Part shown: positions 17,632 through 27,999 of the stretch, in pieces | Numbering within the stretch: the stretch's first letter is position 1 | Layout of the letters: each line of letters begins with the position of its first letter | DNA from: an uncultured Bacteroidaceae bacterium | Lineage (GTDB): Bacteria > Bacteroidota > Bacteroidia > Bacteroidales > Bacteroidaceae | Direction of reading: 5' to 3' | DNA length: 36,821 bases | Assembly (NCBI GenBank): GCA_905234125.1 | Contig: CAJOGQ010000015.1 | Coordinates: forward strand, 1-36,821 | The notes under the pieces: model-generated | Database searches by the model: none | Told to the model about the DNA's origin: nothing | What the model saw: the letters and a program-made list of their open reading frames with translations, nothing else | Program-made: the position numbers and the translations under genes

Positions 17632-18819
17632 ATGGGGCAAGAAAGGGCTGTCAAAGTTGGCATAGTAAAGGCCAAAGAACTTAGCGTGGTTTTCCATTCG
17701 GCTTATCTGCTGAATGGAAAATCTGTAGTGGGGGCACATGTCTTCACTTTGGCTGATGTGGGATGCCATTTCGTGCCTCAGGCTTCGGATGCTTCTTTCA
17801 CCCTGAAGGACGTGGTGATTGGCATCGGTTTCCATTGGGAGAGGAAAGAAGAGCAGACATTTTGTGGCGAGTTGGTGCTGATGGAAGAAGACGGAATGTT
17901 GAGAGCCGTGAATGTGGTGCCAGTCGAGACCTATCTCACCAGCGTCATCAGTAGTGAGATGAGTGCCAACGCCTCCCTCGAACTGCTCAAAGCCCATGCC
18001 GTCATCTCTCGCAGTTGGGTGATGCGCATGATGGAGAGCCCACGCGCAGGACGATTACCTTCTCTCGATACAGACACCTCCCAACTCTCAACTATCCACA
18101 TTCGTTGGTATGACACACAGAACCACACAGGTTTCGATGTCTGCGCCGACGACCATTGCCAACGCTATCAGGGCATCACGCGCCAGAGCAATCCACAAGT
18201 GGTGAAGGCGATTGAGGCGACTCGTGGACAGGTGCTGACATACGAAGGGGAGATTTGTGACACACGTTTCTCGAAGTGCTGTGGGGGAATGACGGAGGTG
18301 TTTGAGTCGTGCTGGGAGAATGTGCATCATCCCTATCTTGTGGCAAAGCCAGACCCCTACTGCAACACGCACGACCAACGCATTCTCTCGCAGGTCTTGA
18401 ACAACTACGACCAAGAGACGCACGATTTCTATCGATGGACGGTTTCCTACACGACGGCTGAACTTTCAGCCCTCATCCAGAAGAAATCAGGCATTGACTT
18501 CGGGCAGATTCTTGACCTTGTGCCGATGGAACGTGGTGCCTCTGGCAGAATCATCACGCTCAAAGTGGTGGGTGAAAAGCAGACGATCATTGTGGGCAAG
18601 GAATTGGAAATACGCAAATGGCTGAGCGAGTCGCATCTCTACTCGTCAGCTTTCGAGGTGGAGAAGACCACCGATGGCTTCATTCTGCATGGAAAAGGTT
18701 GGGGACACGGTGTGGGACTCTGCCAGATAGGTGCCTCTGTGATGGGCGACCAAGGCATCCCCTATACAGAGATATTGAGTTTCTACTATCCTCATGCTGA
18801 GCTGACGAATCTATGGTGA
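17632..18819 (+). CDS. SpoIID/LytB-domain protein (putative lytic transglycosylase)
   Basis: 395 residues. SpoIID proteins cleave denuded peptidoglycan glycan strands. The probable catalytic glutamate is in VISSEMSANASLELLKAHAV (about residue 107), followed by the family's AVISRSWVM. The C-terminal GKGWGHGVGLCQIGA is the family signature. Several cysteines and histidines (CADDHCQ, FSKCCGGMTEVFESCW, DPYCNTHDQR) may bind metal. The N-terminus (MGQERAVKVGIVKAKELSVV) shows no signal peptide or membrane helix, although the substrate wall is outside the cytoplasm. It lies between the fusion gene and the AmpG-like carriers, and its stop overlaps the next start. Residues 149-156 (SQLSTIH) are encoded by a copy of the CAACTCT repeat. 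Confidence 0.85.
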   Translation: MGQERAVKVGIVKAKELSVVFHSAYLLNGKSVVGAHVFTLADVGCHFVPQASDASFTLKDVVIGIGFHWERKEEQTFCGELVLMEEDGMLRAVNVVPVETYLTSVISSEMSANASLELLKAHAVISRSWVMRMMESPRAGRLPSLDTDTSQLSTIHIRWYDTQNHTGFDVCADDHCQRYQGITRQSNPQVVKAIEATRGQVLTYEGEICDTRFSKCCGGMTEVFESCWENVHHPYLVAKPDPYCNTHDQRILSQVLNNYDQETHDFYRWTVSYTTAELSALIQKKSGIDFGQILDLVPMERGASGRIITLKVVGEKQTIIVGKELEIRKWLSESHLYSSAFEVEKTTDGFILHGKGWGHGVGLCQIGASVMGDQGIPYTEILSFYYPHAELTNLW

Positions 18820-20160
18820 AGACAAGCAGAAAAGTAAGAATGAGCAGCGGCAACCCTCTCTCCTTCTTCAAGGGGAGCGAAGGAAGTTTCAGCCATCAAC
18901 TGTCCAACAGTTCGTGGCTCTGGATTCCTGGCCTGTTCGTTACTGAGGAGATAGCCTCGACGGTGGTCATGTATGTGGCCTTGCTGATGTTCCTCCAGTT
19001 TGGTGCCAGCGAGGTGACGGCATCCGTGCAGAGCGCCCTACTCTTTCTGCCCTGGGTGACGAAATCCTATCTCTACAGCAAAGTCAGGAAGTCGGCATCC
19101 TTCAAGACATACCTGCACATCGTTGAGATTCTCATGTTCCTTTGCCTGATGGGCGTGGCCATCTACATCTCTGAGGCCAAAGTGCAGGTGTGGGTGCTCT
19201 TCGCCTTCCTTTTCGTGCTCTCCCTGCTCTGCGCCTGGCACGAGATGCTCTCACGGCTCTACTACAGCCGGATGCTCATCCCCCTTCAGCAGCAACTCTT
19301 CTTGGGCACCAAACAGTTCTCGTCACAGGTGGCTCAAATCATCACCTACGGCGTGCTCATCATTGTGGCAGGCTTTTTCGAGGTCTTCTTCCGCAGCTAT
19401 CAGAAGGCGTGGGCGATGGAGAGTTCCTTGGTGGCAGGCAGTTTCCTGCTCTTTCTGGCATTGAACCTTTTCTTCTTTCCCTATCTGAGAATCTACAGCC
19501 CTTATCGGCATGAGACTTTGGCCAATGCCATGAAGAATGAATGGCAGGTGCTTGCCCGCATCCGACAGAAACCCCATGTGACAAAAGTCCTGCTCACGCT
19601 CTTCCTGCTCCTGTTGCCCCAAGCACTCATGTTCAACACCCGCCTGTTCTTCCTGCTCAATCAGACGGATGAAGGCGGATTGGGATGTTCTGTGCAGGAT
19701 GTAGGTTTTGCGCAGGGAACCATTGGCGTGATTGCCTTCTCCATCGGCATCGCCTTGGGACGCATTCTGATGAAACGCCTTGGGAAGGGAGAACTCTTCT
19801 GGCCAACCGCTGTGGCGCTCACGCTCTCTCCCCTATCCTACTTGGTGATGGCCTTCTATCCACCCGTGAACAACATGTTCTACCTCTGTTGCATGACCTT
19901 CTTTGCCCAGCTGTGCTTTGGCTTCGGACTCAATGCTTGCGACGCATACATATCCTACATCTCCGAACAACGCTACCGCAATGTGACGAACTTTCTCTAT
20001 GTGCCAATGGTGGCGAGCCTGATGCTGGTGCCGATGGCTCTCTCTGGGTGGCTCTGCAAGACACTCGGCTATCACACCTATTTCATGCTCTGCGTGGCCA
20101 TCGCCCCTGTCGCTTGGCTGGTGCTGGCATGCTGTCGAACAAAAAAAATACTTATAAAAG

Positions 20161-20168
<8 letters not shown>
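18813..20168 (+). CDS. AmpG-like MFS carrier, first copy
   Basis: A 451-residue major facilitator protein with about 12 hydrophobic helices. The pattern PWVTKSYLYSKVR near residue 70 resembles the loop between helices 2 and 3 of AmpG-type muropeptide permeases. It is followed two genes later in the same operon by a related carrier. AmpG brings anhydro-muropeptides into the cytoplasm for recycling. Here the substrate is inferred from family likeness and from the SpoIID neighbour. The start at 18813 overlaps the SpoIID stop by seven bases; GTG 18816 and ATG 18840 (MSSGNPLSFF) are alternatives. The first helix begins near residue 37. Confidence 0.75.
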
Positions 20169-21459
<1,291 letters not shown>

Positions 21460-21468
21460 GCACCAACA

Positions 21469-21698
21469 CCGAACCGTGCAAAAAATGGGCTGTCCTTTGT
21501 CCCAATTGTCACGCTCTCGGTTGAAGCCTGTTGAGCCAGTAGCTCAAAGCCGTTGAGCCGTAAGCACAAAGCCGTTGAGGTAGTAAGACAAAGCCGTTGA
21601 GGCAGTAGCTCTTCCATCTCCGTCGTACCACCTCTAAAACACATTTCATCAAGCGTGACAATTGGGACAAAGGACAGCCCATTTTTTGCACGGTTCGG
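21469..21698. repeat. 230-bp palindromic element: perfect 47-bp inverted repeats around four 22-bp units
   Basis: The arms 21469-21515 and 21652-21698 are perfect reverse complements over 47 bp. The 136-bp centre has a core GCCGTTGAG at 21549, 21571 and 21593 (22-bp period), plus a variant with one extra T at 21526. The element fills the gap between two convergent genes, with 9 bp left on one side and 6 bp on the other, so its transcript could act as a two-way terminator. It has no credible coding region. The length, perfect ends and internal repeats resemble a miniature mobile or REP-like element. Confidence 0.85.
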
Positions 21699-21704
21699 GC
21701 GACA

Positions 21705-23732
21705 TCACTTCATCCGCTTGAGCAGTTCAGCCAATGCATCGAGGTTTTGCGGGTCGGCATTGACGTTGAGAATGGTGCCGTTGCGGTCGATGAGCTTGTA
21801 GGTGGGGAAGTAGGTGACACCAAGATAGTGCTCGATGGCTGTCTGCTGGGCTTTGGGCAGGTTGTAGTGGACGACGTTGTCGCCTTCGACCCGATACTCC
21901 TTGATGACATTCTTCCAAGACTCGTCGCTGGAGTTGTTGGCGAGGTAGAGATAGACGATGTCGAAGTCCTTCAGACGCTCGTATTCCTCCTGCGAGTGGG
22001 AGAGGCGCTGTTTGCAGGGACTGCACCACGTGCCCCACACATCGAGCAGGATGATTTTGCCTTTGTACGGCTCGATGATTTTGCGAAAAATCTTCTCTCC
22101 GTCGCTCATGTCCTCGAGAGCTTCGTTCGACTTGAGATTGTCAGCATGGGTCAATGTGCGCTGGCCGATGTTCACGTAGCTGTCGTTCTTGGCTTGAAGC
22201 ACCTTGCGTGCCAAGGGCAAGTGGATGTGCTCGTCGGCAAGGGCAAGAAGGTCGGCGCTGAGTGGCTTGCGACTCCAATCGAGCTGCTGGATGAGGTATC
22301 GGCAGAGGTAGATGTCTTGTGCCGTCTCTGACCATCCGAGGGCATCCAGCTCCTGAATGATTTGCTTCAGCTCATTCAGCGTGAATCTCTCCAAGTAGTA
22401 GTCTTCAAATTCTGGGTTTCGGCTCTGAATCTCGAGGACGGCCTTCACGAAGTCATTCTCGCCAAACTCGTCATCAATCTCCTTCCGGAGGCTGTCGGGG
22501 GCGTTTTTCCTCTTCTCATTGTAGGCCGGATATGCCTCGTCATAACGTCTGATGGCTTCTTTGTCTTTAGCCGACAGCTTGAAAAGCCCGTCCTTCTCAG
22601 CTGCGCTTAAAATCGACATCATCGTGTGGTCGAGCTTGTCCTGAACATGCATCTGCAGATAGGCACCGTAGTCACGCATGAAGTAGGAGAAGCCATAATC
22701 GGTCAACGTGTAGGGCTCTGCAAATTCCTTCCAATAGTCCTCATCGACGGTCTTGATGTATTCCTCTGGCAACGCAAAATCGGGTACGAAATACATGCCC
22801 TGCATCAGGGCGCAGGCATTGTCAATCAGGAAGACCTGACGGAAGTAAGCACGATAGCGTTCTGACAGCGTGGGATGCTCTTTGCACATATTGTCCAGCT
22901 CCTGCATCTTCGTCTTTGTCTGCTTCGTGATGTTGTCAAGAATATTCATCACGCCACCCATCGCCTCCAGTTCAGAAGACCCATATCCATAACTCGAAAT
23001 GTAGTGCGCGTTGATTTCGTTCTGCAGACGGGCGTTCTTGCCCATGAAGAGCTTCTTGTCTTCGGCTGGGTCAATCAGCATGAAATAGGTCTCGTTGGGT
23101 TCTGCCACGAGCATCGTCGTCCTATTGCCTATCTCTATATAAAGCTGTGTGGTGTTGATGATGGGCATCCGAAGGGTGAAATGACCCTCGGCATCGATGG
23201 GAGCCGTGAATGTCTCTTGCTGGTCGGTGAAGATGTTGGTGGTCTGAACCACAGCCTCGTCTTTGTTTCCACCGTCCTCTGCGACATGCTCTCTCAGCCA
23301 ATTGACGATGTCTGATTTGGATAGAATCCAGCCGACAATGGTCACGCTGTCACCCTCACGATAGTGGTTGTCGGCAAAGGTGGCAAGTGGGTCCTTTTCT
23401 GGGTAGTCGGGCAGGAACTTTTCGTCGATGAAACTGCATTCAGCCTTCACATCGCCGATGGAGACCATGCGCTTTCCATCCACGTCAGGCTCCATCTTCA
23501 CGACCAATCTCTCGCCGTCGTTCTCAGCCAGAATGGTATAGGCGTCCTCCTTGTCTGTCTGCGAGATGATGTCCCACACCTTGCAGTCATACACCACTTT
23601 TCCTTCTGTAAAACCTATCAGCCATTCGCCCGTCTGATTGTTGCGCCAATAGGTATCAGAAATGCTATCGGTCTGGCATCCCCACAGCGTGAAGAGCACC
23701 ACAACCGATAGCATTGAACACAATTTCTTCAT
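21705..23732 (-). CDS. Large TlpA/ResA-like thioredoxin lipoprotein
   Basis: 675 residues. The signal peptide ends in the lipobox FTLWGC with C19 as the lipidated residue. Residues 120-230 contain a beta-rich part (TFTAPIDAEGHFTLRMP) like the N-terminal domains of Bacteroidetes thiol oxidoreductases. A long helical middle (about 240-530) is not recognised. The C-terminal thioredoxin domain (about 540-675) has the active site W-C570-S-P-C573-K, preceded by IILLDVWGTW, and the cis-proline region VTYFPTYKLIDRNG. It would act in the periplasm as a thiol-disulfide reductase. It follows the small lipoprotein by 13 bp on the same strand and ends against the palindromic element. Confidence 0.88.
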   Translation of the reverse strand: MKKLCSMLSVVVLFTLWGCQTDSISDTYWRNNQTGEWLIGFTEGKVVYDCKVWDIISQTDKEDAYTILAENDGERLVVKMEPDVDGKRMVSIGDVKAECSFIDEKFLPDYPEKDPLATFADNHYREGDSVTIVGWILSKSDIVNWLREHVAEDGGNKDEAVVQTTNIFTDQQETFTAPIDAEGHFTLRMPIINTTQLYIEIGNRTTMLVAEPNETYFMLIDPAEDKKLFMGKNARLQNEINAHYISSYGYGSSELEAMGGVMNILDNITKQTKTKMQELDNMCKEHPTLSERYRAYFRQVFLIDNACALMQGMYFVPDFALPEEYIKTVDEDYWKEFAEPYTLTDYGFSYFMRDYGAYLQMHVQDKLDHTMMSILSAAEKDGLFKLSAKDKEAIRRYDEAYPAYNEKRKNAPDSLRKEIDDEFGENDFVKAVLEIQSRNPEFEDYYLERFTLNELKQIIQELDALGWSETAQDIYLCRYLIQQLDWSRKPLSADLLALADEHIHLPLARKVLQAKNDSYVNIGQRTLTHADNLKSNEALEDMSDGEKIFRKIIEPYKGKIILLDVWGTWCSPCKQRLSHSQEEYERLKDFDIVYLYLANNSSDESWKNVIKEYRVEGDNVVHYNLPKAQQTAIEHYLGVTYFPTYKLIDRNGTILNVNADPQNLDALAELLKRMK

Positions 23733-23745
23733 TGGAAATCAGCGA

Positions 23746-24318
23746 TTAGATGCCGAGCTTGCCCTTCACGGCGTTGGCGGCATTGTCGATGGCCTTGCCT
23801 GCTTCCTTCTTGCCACTCTCGACAGCGCTGTTGGCTGCATCAGAAGCAGCATTGGCGGCATCGTTGGCTGCATCAACTACAGCATTCTTGGCATCTTCAG
23901 TAGCGTTGGCCACGTCTACAGGAATAGCATCGACAGCTGAAACGATGTTGCTCAGAGTCGAGTTGTTGGAAGTGAACTGAGAAATCTTCTCCTTGTGCTC
24001 TCTGATGAACTGCTGAAGCTTGGCGATGTAAGACTTGGCCTCATCAAGCTTGCCTTCTTCCTGAAGCTTGGCGATGTAAGCCTGAGCCTTCTGAAGCAAA
24101 GACTGAGCCTGCTCAACGTTATTGTTCTCAAGGGCATTGGAGAGCGCGCTGATGGTGGCAGTCACGTCAGCCTCGACACCATTGGCCTCTGGAGCTGCCG
24201 TCACGATAGTGTCTGCATTGACAGAGTCGATGTCCACATCACCCTTGCCTGTGCCGTTGCATGAAGTAGTGAACGAAATGGCCACAAGAGCCACGATACC
24301 AAAGAAAATCTTTTTCAT
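23746..24318 (-). CDS. Small helical lipoprotein, alanine-rich C-terminus
   Basis: 190 residues with signal peptide MKKIFFGIVALVAISF and lipobox TTSC (C20). Residues 50-120 form charged helices with an internal duplication (AYIAKLQEEGKLDEAKSYIAKL), visible also in the DNA as two copies of AAGCTTGGCGATGTAAG (on the plus strand). The C-terminal 70 residues are alanine-rich and periodic (DAANDAANAASDAANSAVES), predicting a long amphipathic helix of LEA or apolipoprotein character. Function unknown. It is first in a two-gene transcript with the thioredoxin lipoprotein. Confidence 0.8.
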   Translation of the reverse strand: MKKIFFGIVALVAISFTTSCNGTGKGDVDIDSVNADTIVTAAPEANGVEADVTATISALSNALENNNVEQAQSLLQKAQAYIAKLQEEGKLDEAKSYIAKLQQFIREHKEKISQFTSNNSTLSNIVSAVDAIPVDVANATEDAKNAVVDAANDAANAASDAANSAVESGKKEAGKAIDNAANAVKGKLGI

Positions 24319-24366
24319 TTTGCTTTTAGTTTTGATGAGTTAAACAATTATTTTACTAAACCGGGG

Positions 24367-24395
24367 CAAAGATAGCGAGTTTTTCACTAACTTTG
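24367..24395. promoter_or_regulatory. Back-to-back -7 boxes for divergent lipoprotein genes
   Basis: TATCTTTG on the minus strand (24374-24367) and TAACTTTG on the plus strand (24388-24395) are both perfect TAnnTTTG boxes pointing away from each other. Only 13 bp lie between them. No TTTG stands at either -33 position. The two promoters could not be occupied by polymerase at the same time. Confidence 0.55.
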
Positions 24396-24420
24396 CACCT
24401 TGAAATGAAATATTGAATCG

Positions 24421-25782
24421 ATGAAAAGAATTTTAACACATATTTTCGCCATTTGTATCATGATAATGGCAATCTCATGCGGTGAAGACCGCACTTGGCA
24501 GTATGAGGAAAAGACGCAGCACAACCATTGGATTCATGAGCTGATGTCAGAGCACTATCTGTGGGCAGACACGGTGGCGAGGATGGAACTGGGATGGAAG
24601 GATTATTTTGCGACGCCCAGCGATTTCCTTTCGAAACTGACAAGCAAGAGCGGACATGGAGACTCGTGGTCGTATGTGGAAGTGGACACGCTGACGGAGG
24701 ACAGCCACGAGAGAGGTTATTTCAACCACTACAATTCGTATGGGATGGATTTCACGATGATGACTGACCCCACAGGACAAACCACGAGGTCGATGCTGAG
24801 GGTGGTGACGGTCTATCGTGATAGTCCTGCCGACAGGGCTGGCTTGTTGCGAGGTGACTTCATCTGTCTGCTTGACGGCAACAAAATCACGACGCAGAAC
24901 GTGTCGAAGCTGACGAAAGGAGGGGCACGGACGTTGGAGGTGTGCCACATCGCTGTCAACGAGGAAGATGGCAGTTTCTATTGGGCAGACACGGTGGAGG
25001 TGGCGATGCATGCATCGGAGTATGTGGAGGATGTGGCGTTCCCTGTCTCATCGGTCATCAATGCAGAGGGCACTTTGGTGGGCTATGTGATGTGTACGCG
25101 CTTGGTGCCCTACCCCATCGAAAACGCTCAACTGTCAAACACCAACTCCTACGAGAATGATCTCGACGACATCATGAGGCAGATGAAATCGGTGGGTGTG
25201 GATGAATTGGTGCTTGACCTGCGCCTGTGCAACTACGGAACCCTCGACATGACTCAACGATTGGCCAGCTATGTGGTCAGTCCTGAAGCCCTGAATGGGA
25301 CGTTCGCCAAGACCTTCTGGAATGAGAACCTGACCAGCAACAATCAGGTGATTCCCTACGACACCTCTGTGGGCAATCTGGGTCTGAAGCGCATCTACAT
25401 CCTGACGGGCGACTACACACAAGGTGCCAGCGAATGGCTCATCCATGCTCTCCAACACTCGATGGGCGAAGAAAATGTCATCCTGATTGGCGACCACACC
25501 AAGGGGCAGAACGTGATGACGCAGGAGGTAGGCGATGAGTATTATGTGCACCTCTTCCCTGTAGTGGCCTACGTGGCCGATGGGGCTGGCGACTATGATT
25601 ACGGAAGCATCTCACCTACCATCGAAGAGGATGAATTCTCCTATCTGGCTTTGGGCGATTATGGTACAGCGGATGAAATTTTGCTATACAGAGCCATTCA
25701 AAACATCCTCGGAATCAGCCAGAATGACAGCAAAGAAGAGGAAGAATCGGACAAAACGGCAGAAGAGGAAGATATGGAATGA
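24421..25782 (+). CDS. S41-family (C-terminal processing peptidase-like) lipoprotein, probably catalytically altered
   Basis: 453 residues with lipobox MAISC (C20). Residues 35-120 form an N-terminal helical domain, 120-200 a PDZ-like part (VYRDSPADRAGLLRGDFI), and 215-430 the S41 core (DELVLDLRLCNYG, RIYILTGDYTQGASEW, VILIGDHTKGQNV). In the family the catalytic serine lies three residues before the glutamate of the S-A-S-E motif; here that position is G335. The catalytic lysine of the T-x-G-K segment aligns with Q363, though K361 is nearby. It may be a non-proteolytic binding protein. The C-terminus is very acidic (SKEEEESDKTAEEEDME). It is followed by clpB after 51 bp. Confidence 0.8.
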   Translation: MKRILTHIFAICIMIMAISCGEDRTWQYEEKTQHNHWIHELMSEHYLWADTVARMELGWKDYFATPSDFLSKLTSKSGHGDSWSYVEVDTLTEDSHERGYFNHYNSYGMDFTMMTDPTGQTTRSMLRVVTVYRDSPADRAGLLRGDFICLLDGNKITTQNVSKLTKGGARTLEVCHIAVNEEDGSFYWADTVEVAMHASEYVEDVAFPVSSVINAEGTLVGYVMCTRLVPYPIENAQLSNTNSYENDLDDIMRQMKSVGVDELVLDLRLCNYGTLDMTQRLASYVVSPEALNGTFAKTFWNENLTSNNQVIPYDTSVGNLGLKRIYILTGDYTQGASEWLIHALQHSMGEENVILIGDHTKGQNVMTQEVGDEYYVHLFPVVAYVADGAGDYDYGSISPTIEEDEFSYLALGDYGTADEILLYRAIQNILGISQNDSKEEEESDKTAEEEDME

Positions 25783-25792
25783 GAGTTGCTGA

Positions 25793-25830
25793 GGCACTTG
25801 GTCGAAACGTGAAACTAAAAACCAAGTGCC
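25793..25830 (+). promoter_or_regulatory. Hairpin directly before the clpB start codon
   Basis: GGCACTTGGT (25793-25802) and ACCAAGTGCC (25821-25830) are perfect 10-bp inverted arms with an 18-nt loop. The second arm ends three bases before ATG 25834. In RNA it could hide the ribosome landing site; in DNA it could be an operator. It is unlike the CIRCE element in sequence and spacing. Confidence 0.5.
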
Positions 25831-25833
25831 ATT

Positions 25834-27921
25834 ATGAACAACAACTATCAGAACAATCAAAACCAGCAACCGACTGGTAAAGAGGTTCTTGAAAGATATG
25901 CAACGAACCTCGTGGAGAGAGCCAAGAATGGAAAGCTTGACCCTGTCATCGGTAGAGACGAGGAAATCAGACGAATCCTCCAAATCCTTAGCAGAAGGAC
26001 GAAGAACAATCCTATCCTTATCGGCGAACCAGGTACGGGTAAGACCGCCATCGTGGAGGGGCTTGCCAGACGTATCGTCAGAGGCGATGTGCCTGAAAAC
26101 CTGAAAGATAAGCAACTCTATTCGCTCGATATGGGTGCGCTCATCGCTGGCGCCAAGTATCAGGGTGAGTTCGAGGAGCGACTCAAGGCCGTTGTCAAGG
26201 CGGTGGTGGAGAGTCAGGGGCAAATCATCCTCTTCATCGACGAGATTCACACCCTTGTGGGAGCAGGTCAGACCAGTGGTGCGATGGATGCCGCCAACAT
26301 TCTGAAGCCCGCATTGGCTCGTGGCGAATTGCGTTCCATCGGTGCCACCACGCTCGACGAGTATCAGAAGTACTTCGAGAAGGACAAGGCTTTGGAACGT
26401 CGATTCCAGACCGTGATGGTCGATGAGCCCGATGTGCAGTCGTCCATCTCCATCCTGCGAGGACTGAAGGAGCGCTACGAGAACCACCACAAGGTGCGTA
26501 TCAAGGACGAGGCCATCATCGCCGCAGTCGAACTCAGCAACCGTTACATCACCGACCGATTCTTGCCCGACAAGGCCATCGACTTGATGGACGAGGCTGC
26601 CGCCAAGCTCCGTATGGAACGTGACTCCGTGCCTGAAGAGATTGACGAACTCAGCCGACGCCTGAAGCAGATGGAGATTGAACGCGAAGCCATCAAGCGT
26701 GAGGGCGACAAGGAGAAGCTTGCTGAACTCAACAAAATCATCGACACCCTCAAGGCCGATGAACAGAAACAGCGTGCCAAGTGGGAAGGAGAAAAGGCTC
26801 TCCTGAACCAAATCCAGAGCGACAAGCAGCAGATTGAACAACTGAAGTTCGAGGCTGACAAGGCTGAGCGCGAAGGAAACTACGGACGTGTGGCAGAGAT
26901 TCGCTACGGCAAACTCCAGCACTTCGAAGAGGACATCAAAGCCGTGCAGGCCAAACTCGCCGAGGCTCAGGGTTCGCAAGCCCTGGTGAAGGAAGAAGTG
27001 GAGAGCGAAGACATTGCCGACGTGGTGAGCCGCTGGACAGGCATTCCCGTGAGCAAGATGCAGACCTCCGAGCGAACCAAACTCATCCATCTGGAGGAGG
27101 AACTCCACAAGCGTGTGATTGGTCAGGACGAAGCCATCAGAGCCGTCAGCGATGCCGTACGCCGTAGCCGTGCAGGACTCCAAGACCCCAAGCGACCCAT
27201 CGGAAGCTTCATCTTCTTGGGAACCACGGGCGTAGGAAAGACCGAACTCGCCAAGGCTCTGGCCGACTACCTCTTCGACGACGAGACCATGATGACCCGC
27301 ATCGACATGAGCGAGTATCAGGAGAAGTTCAGCGTCACCCGACTCATCGGTGCGCCTCCAGGATACATCGGCTATGAAGAAGGCGGTCAGCTCACAGAGG
27401 CTGTGCGCCGCAAGCCCTACAGCGTCGTGCTCTTCGATGAGATTGAGAAGGCGCATCCCGACGTGTTCAACACCCTCCTGCAGGTGCTCGACGATGGCCG
27501 TCTGACGGACAACAAGGGACGTGTGGTGAACTTCAAGAACACCATCATCATCATGACGAGCAATGCCCAGCGCGACCAGCTCAGGAGCATCTTCCGTCCT
27601 GAGTTCCTCAACCGAATCGACGACATCATCACCTTCTCGCCGCTCAACGAAGCAGAGATCCAGCAGATAGTCCGTCTGCAAGTCGACAAGGTCACCAAGA
27701 TGGTCGGACAGAACGGCATCACGCTCCAAGTCACGGACGACGCCATCCGTCTCATTGCCCGTGCAGGCTTCGACCCACAGTTCGGAGCACGTCCTGTCAA
27801 GCGCGCCATTCAGGACAAGCTTCTCAACGAACTTTCCAAACGCATCATCGGTGGAGAGATAGACCACGAGAAGCCCGTCACTGTCAAAGCAAACGGCGAT
27901 GAACTGACCTTTGAACAGTAA
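25834..27921 (+). CDS. clpB: ClpB-type disaggregase lacking the N-terminal domain
   Basis: 695 residues instead of the usual 860. ClpB solubilises aggregated proteins with DnaK as a ring of ATPases. Both AAA modules are complete at their key sites: GEPGTGKT (64-71), FIDEIH (134-139), pore tyrosine Y109 in GAKYQGEFE, coiled-coil M domain (about 265-385), GTTGVGKT (463-470), FDEIEKAH, pore loop [13 protein letters not shown] and sensor-2 GARPVKR. The Clp_N domain is absent. In its place is a 14-residue N/Q-rich start ([14 protein letters not shown]). In the second module, only ten residues separate TSN (575-577) and RPEFLNRID, against about 30 in E. coli ClpB. The M domain argues for ClpB rather than ClpA or ClpC. 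A strong terminator follows. Confidence 0.9.
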   Translation: MNNNYQNNQNQQPTGKEVLERYATNLVERAKNGKLDPVIGRDEEIRRILQILSRRTKNNPILIGEPGTGKTAIVEGLARRIVRGDVPENLKDKQLYSLDMGALIAGAKYQGEFEERLKAVVKAVVESQGQIILFIDEIHTLVGAGQTSGAMDAANILKPALARGELRSIGATTLDEYQKYFEKDKALERRFQTVMVDEPDVQSSISILRGLKERYENHHKVRIKDEAIIAAVELSNRYITDRFLPDKAIDLMDEAAAKLRMERDSVPEEIDELSRRLKQMEIEREAIKREGDKEKLAELNKIIDTLKADEQKQRAKWEGEKALLNQIQSDKQQIEQLKFEADKAEREGNYGRVAEIRYGKLQHFEEDIKAVQAKLAEAQGSQALVKEEVESEDIADVVSRWTGIPVSKMQTSERTKLIHLEEELHKRVIGQDEAIRAVSDAVRRSRAGLQDPKRPIGSFIFLGTTGVGKTELAKALADYLFDDETMMTRIDMSEYQEKFSVTRLIGAPPGYIGYEEGGQLTEAVRRKPYSVVLFDEIEKAHPDVFNTLLQVLDDGRLTDNKGRVVNFKNTIIIMTSNAQRDQLRSIFRPEFLNRIDDIITFSPLNEAEIQQIVRLQVDKVTKMVGQNGITLQVTDDAIRLIARAGFDPQFGARPVKRAIQDKLLNELSKRIIGGEIDHEKPVTVKANGDELTFEQ

Positions 27922-27942
27922 ACGCCCACATATAGTAAAAAG

Positions 27943-27979
27943 AAAAGCCACCCGTGCTCGCAAGCATAGGTGGCTTTTT
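27943..27979. terminator. Two-way intrinsic terminator between clpB and the DUF5606 gene
   Basis: AAAAGCCACC (27943-27952) pairs with GGTGGCTTTT (27969-27978). The stem extends inward through GTGCT/AGCAT with a 4-nt loop, giving about 15 bp. T-runs on both strands make it work in both directions for the convergent genes. Confidence 0.9.
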
Positions 27980-27999
27980 AGGTGCAATAAAATTGGGGC

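Noticed and set aside
21526-21608. A CRISPR-like array in the centre of the palindromic element
   Set aside because: The 22-bp units follow each other directly, with no unique spacers, and the repeated core is only 9-11 bp.
25793-25830. A CIRCE (HrcA) operator before clpB
   Set aside because: The arms are GGCACTTGGT with an 18-bp loop; CIRCE has TTAGCACTC arms and a 9-bp loop.
25684-27987. A 767-codon open frame on the minus strand opposite clpB
   Set aside because: It is the antisense of a well-supported AAA ATPase gene; its residues follow from C-rich codon use and show no domain.
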